From NCBI GenBank assembly GCA_901538445.1, contig LR594585.1:1949369-2013368 (forward strand): a stretch of DNA of 64,000 nucleotides, in the 5' to 3' direction. Below are positions 63,345 to 64,000 of the stretch, piece after piece. The notes under the pieces were generated by a model. It did not search any database and was not told the DNA's origin. It saw only the letters and a program-made list of their open reading frames with translations. How positions within the stretch are numbered: position 1 is the stretch's first letter; each line of letters begins with the position of its first letter. The stretch is from Gemmataceae bacterium (lineage in GTDB: Bacteria > Planctomycetota > Planctomycetia > Gemmatales > Gemmataceae). A program made the translations under genes and the position numbers.

Positions 63345-63763
63345 GGGATTGAGTGGGATTGTGGGTTCGTCGAGGCCAGAGTCTTTTTCGTGCAAGGCCG
63401 CCAGCAGTTTGGTTCGCCCGCGCCCGCCAGGGGCTTGCCCGCTGAAGCCGCCAGGGGTTTGCCCGCACAGCGGGCCGCACCCCTGGCTACGCGCGGTCGC
63501 CCCTCCGGGGCTGAGTTCGCGGGAACGCTCCTGGAGCATTGGTTTTGCAGTCGCGGAGCGACGACCGCGGGTAACCAGGGGTGGAGCGAGTCTGCGAGCG
63601 CAACCCCTGGTCCCCGGGACAACGCGTATCCGAGCCCCGGAGGGGCGGCAGAAGGCGTCGCGCGCTCGTCACGGGCCGCCAGGGGTTTGCCCGCACAGCG
63701 GGCCGCACCCCTGGCTACACGCGGTCGCCCCTCCGGGGCTGAAGCGCCTGGAGGCGGAGCAGA
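63345..63763. other. Repeat cluster beside the Y1 transposase gene
   Basis: No gene in 419 bases. It consists mostly of family I DNA: two 68-bp direct copies with inverted family I sequence between them. Confidence 0.8.
63447..63742. repeat. Family I repeat cluster
   Basis: Two direct copies of a 68-bp unit (63447-63514 and 63675-63742; one mismatch) begin GCCGCCAGGGGTTTGCCC and end CCCCTCCGGGGCTGA. Between them lies GGGTAACCAGGGGTGGAGCG and CAACCCCTGGT (63570-63612) as in copy 1 at 53577, and an inverted CCCCGGAGGGGCGGC. Confidence 0.9.
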
Positions 63764-64000
63764 TCAGTCCCAGAGGTGCTCCTCGTCGAACTCGATGTTG
63801 TGCTTACGAAATAAGCCCCGTAGTTCGTCCTGGAACGACATCTTCTGGTGGTGTGTGGCCTGGTTCTCGATGTACGCCGTCACCCGCCCGATGTTCGAGT
63901 GGCTCACGGTGAACGCGCCGTAGCCGGTTTGCCACCAGAAGTCGCGGGCGTCGGGGAACGTGTCGTGAACCCACCCGGACGAGCCGGCCTTGAGGTCGCG
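63764..64000 (-). CDS. REP-associated/IS200-type Y1 transposase, C-terminal part, partial
   Basis: The gene runs off the right edge; 78 residues are visible. They match the end of Y1 (HUH) transposases of the REP-associated type: AGSSGWVHDTFP, then FWWQTGYGAFTVSHSN, VTAYIENQATHHQKMSFQDEL and HNIEFDEEHLWD. The catalytic Tyr is probably the one in AYIENQ, by analogy with family members; the HUH pair lies outside. RAYT proteins cut and join single-stranded DNA at REP palindromes, and their genes are typically bordered by them. Here family I repeats lie 21 bp from the stop codon. Confidence 0.88.
   Translation of the reverse strand, partial: RDLKAGSSGWVHDTFPDARDFWWQTGYGAFTVSHSNIGRVTAYIENQATHHQKMSFQDELRGLFRKHNIEFDEEHLWD

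Overview
The window looks like chromosomal DNA of a Gemmata-type planctomycete (family Gemmataceae). This is inferred from several signs together: very high GC with strong third-position GC, a short Flp-type pilin, secreted proteins with pre-peptidase C-terminal (PPC) domains, a WD40-caspase fusion, a Ser/Thr kinase with a C-terminal membrane anchor, a WXXGXW-repeat protein, and many weakly spaced genes with little operon structure. No rRNA, tRNA, CRISPR array, phage module or plasmid function was found.

Layout. 1-5.4 kb: the tail of a hybrid histidine kinase, a response regulator and a large WD40-caspase protein. 5.4-12.5 kb: an SGNH hydrolase, a Flp pilin with a small membrane protein, a rhodanese/PiT permease pair, an FHA protein and an alginate-export-type porin. 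13-14.2 kb: a complete IS4-like insertion sequence. 15-24.4 kb: purD, a metal-binding lipoprotein with an ABC ATPase and a MlaE-type permease, a nucleotidyltransferase-like protein, a SurA-like lipoprotein and a methyltransferase. 24.4-35.5 kb: mfd, a lone LolD-type ATPase, ahcY behind a convincing S-adenosylhomocysteine (SAH) riboswitch, a class II photolyase and an ABC ATPase/permease pair. 36-42 kb: a Gly-rich secreted repeat protein, a Ser/Thr kinase and an apt/membrane protein/hisI operon. 42-49 kb: a WXXGXW and Pro-Lys repeat protein, alanine dehydrogenase and a PMT/ArnT-type glycosyltransferase. 48.4-53.5 kb: xseA, a 64-residue ORF, xseB, a short-chain prenyl synthase and dxs, a common bacterial neighbourhood for isoprenoid precursor synthesis. 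53.9-57.6 kb: a membrane-anchored protein with an ABC-2 type exporter. 58-64 kb: a PitA-like transporter, a HEAT-repeat lipoprotein, a PPC-domain protein and the 3' end of a REP-associated (Y1) tyrosine transposase.

The most unusual feature is a dense population of non-coding palindromic elements. Roughly two dozen inverted repeats with arms of about 20-41 bp fall into at least ten sequence families, several present two to four times in 64 kb. They sit mainly between genes, but one lies in frame inside a glycosyltransferase gene and one supplies a stop codon. Two sites show one palindrome inside the loop of another. A Y1 transposase of the RAYT type lies 21 bp from one cluster, which suggests, without proving, a mobilising enzyme. 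A second class of repeat, arrays of 7-bp units, has been accepted in frame into mfd, the photolyase and the prenyl synthase.

Most start sites were chosen from signal peptides, domain starts and the few clear Shine-Dalgarno sequences. Many long antisense ORFs are by-products of the base composition and were left out.
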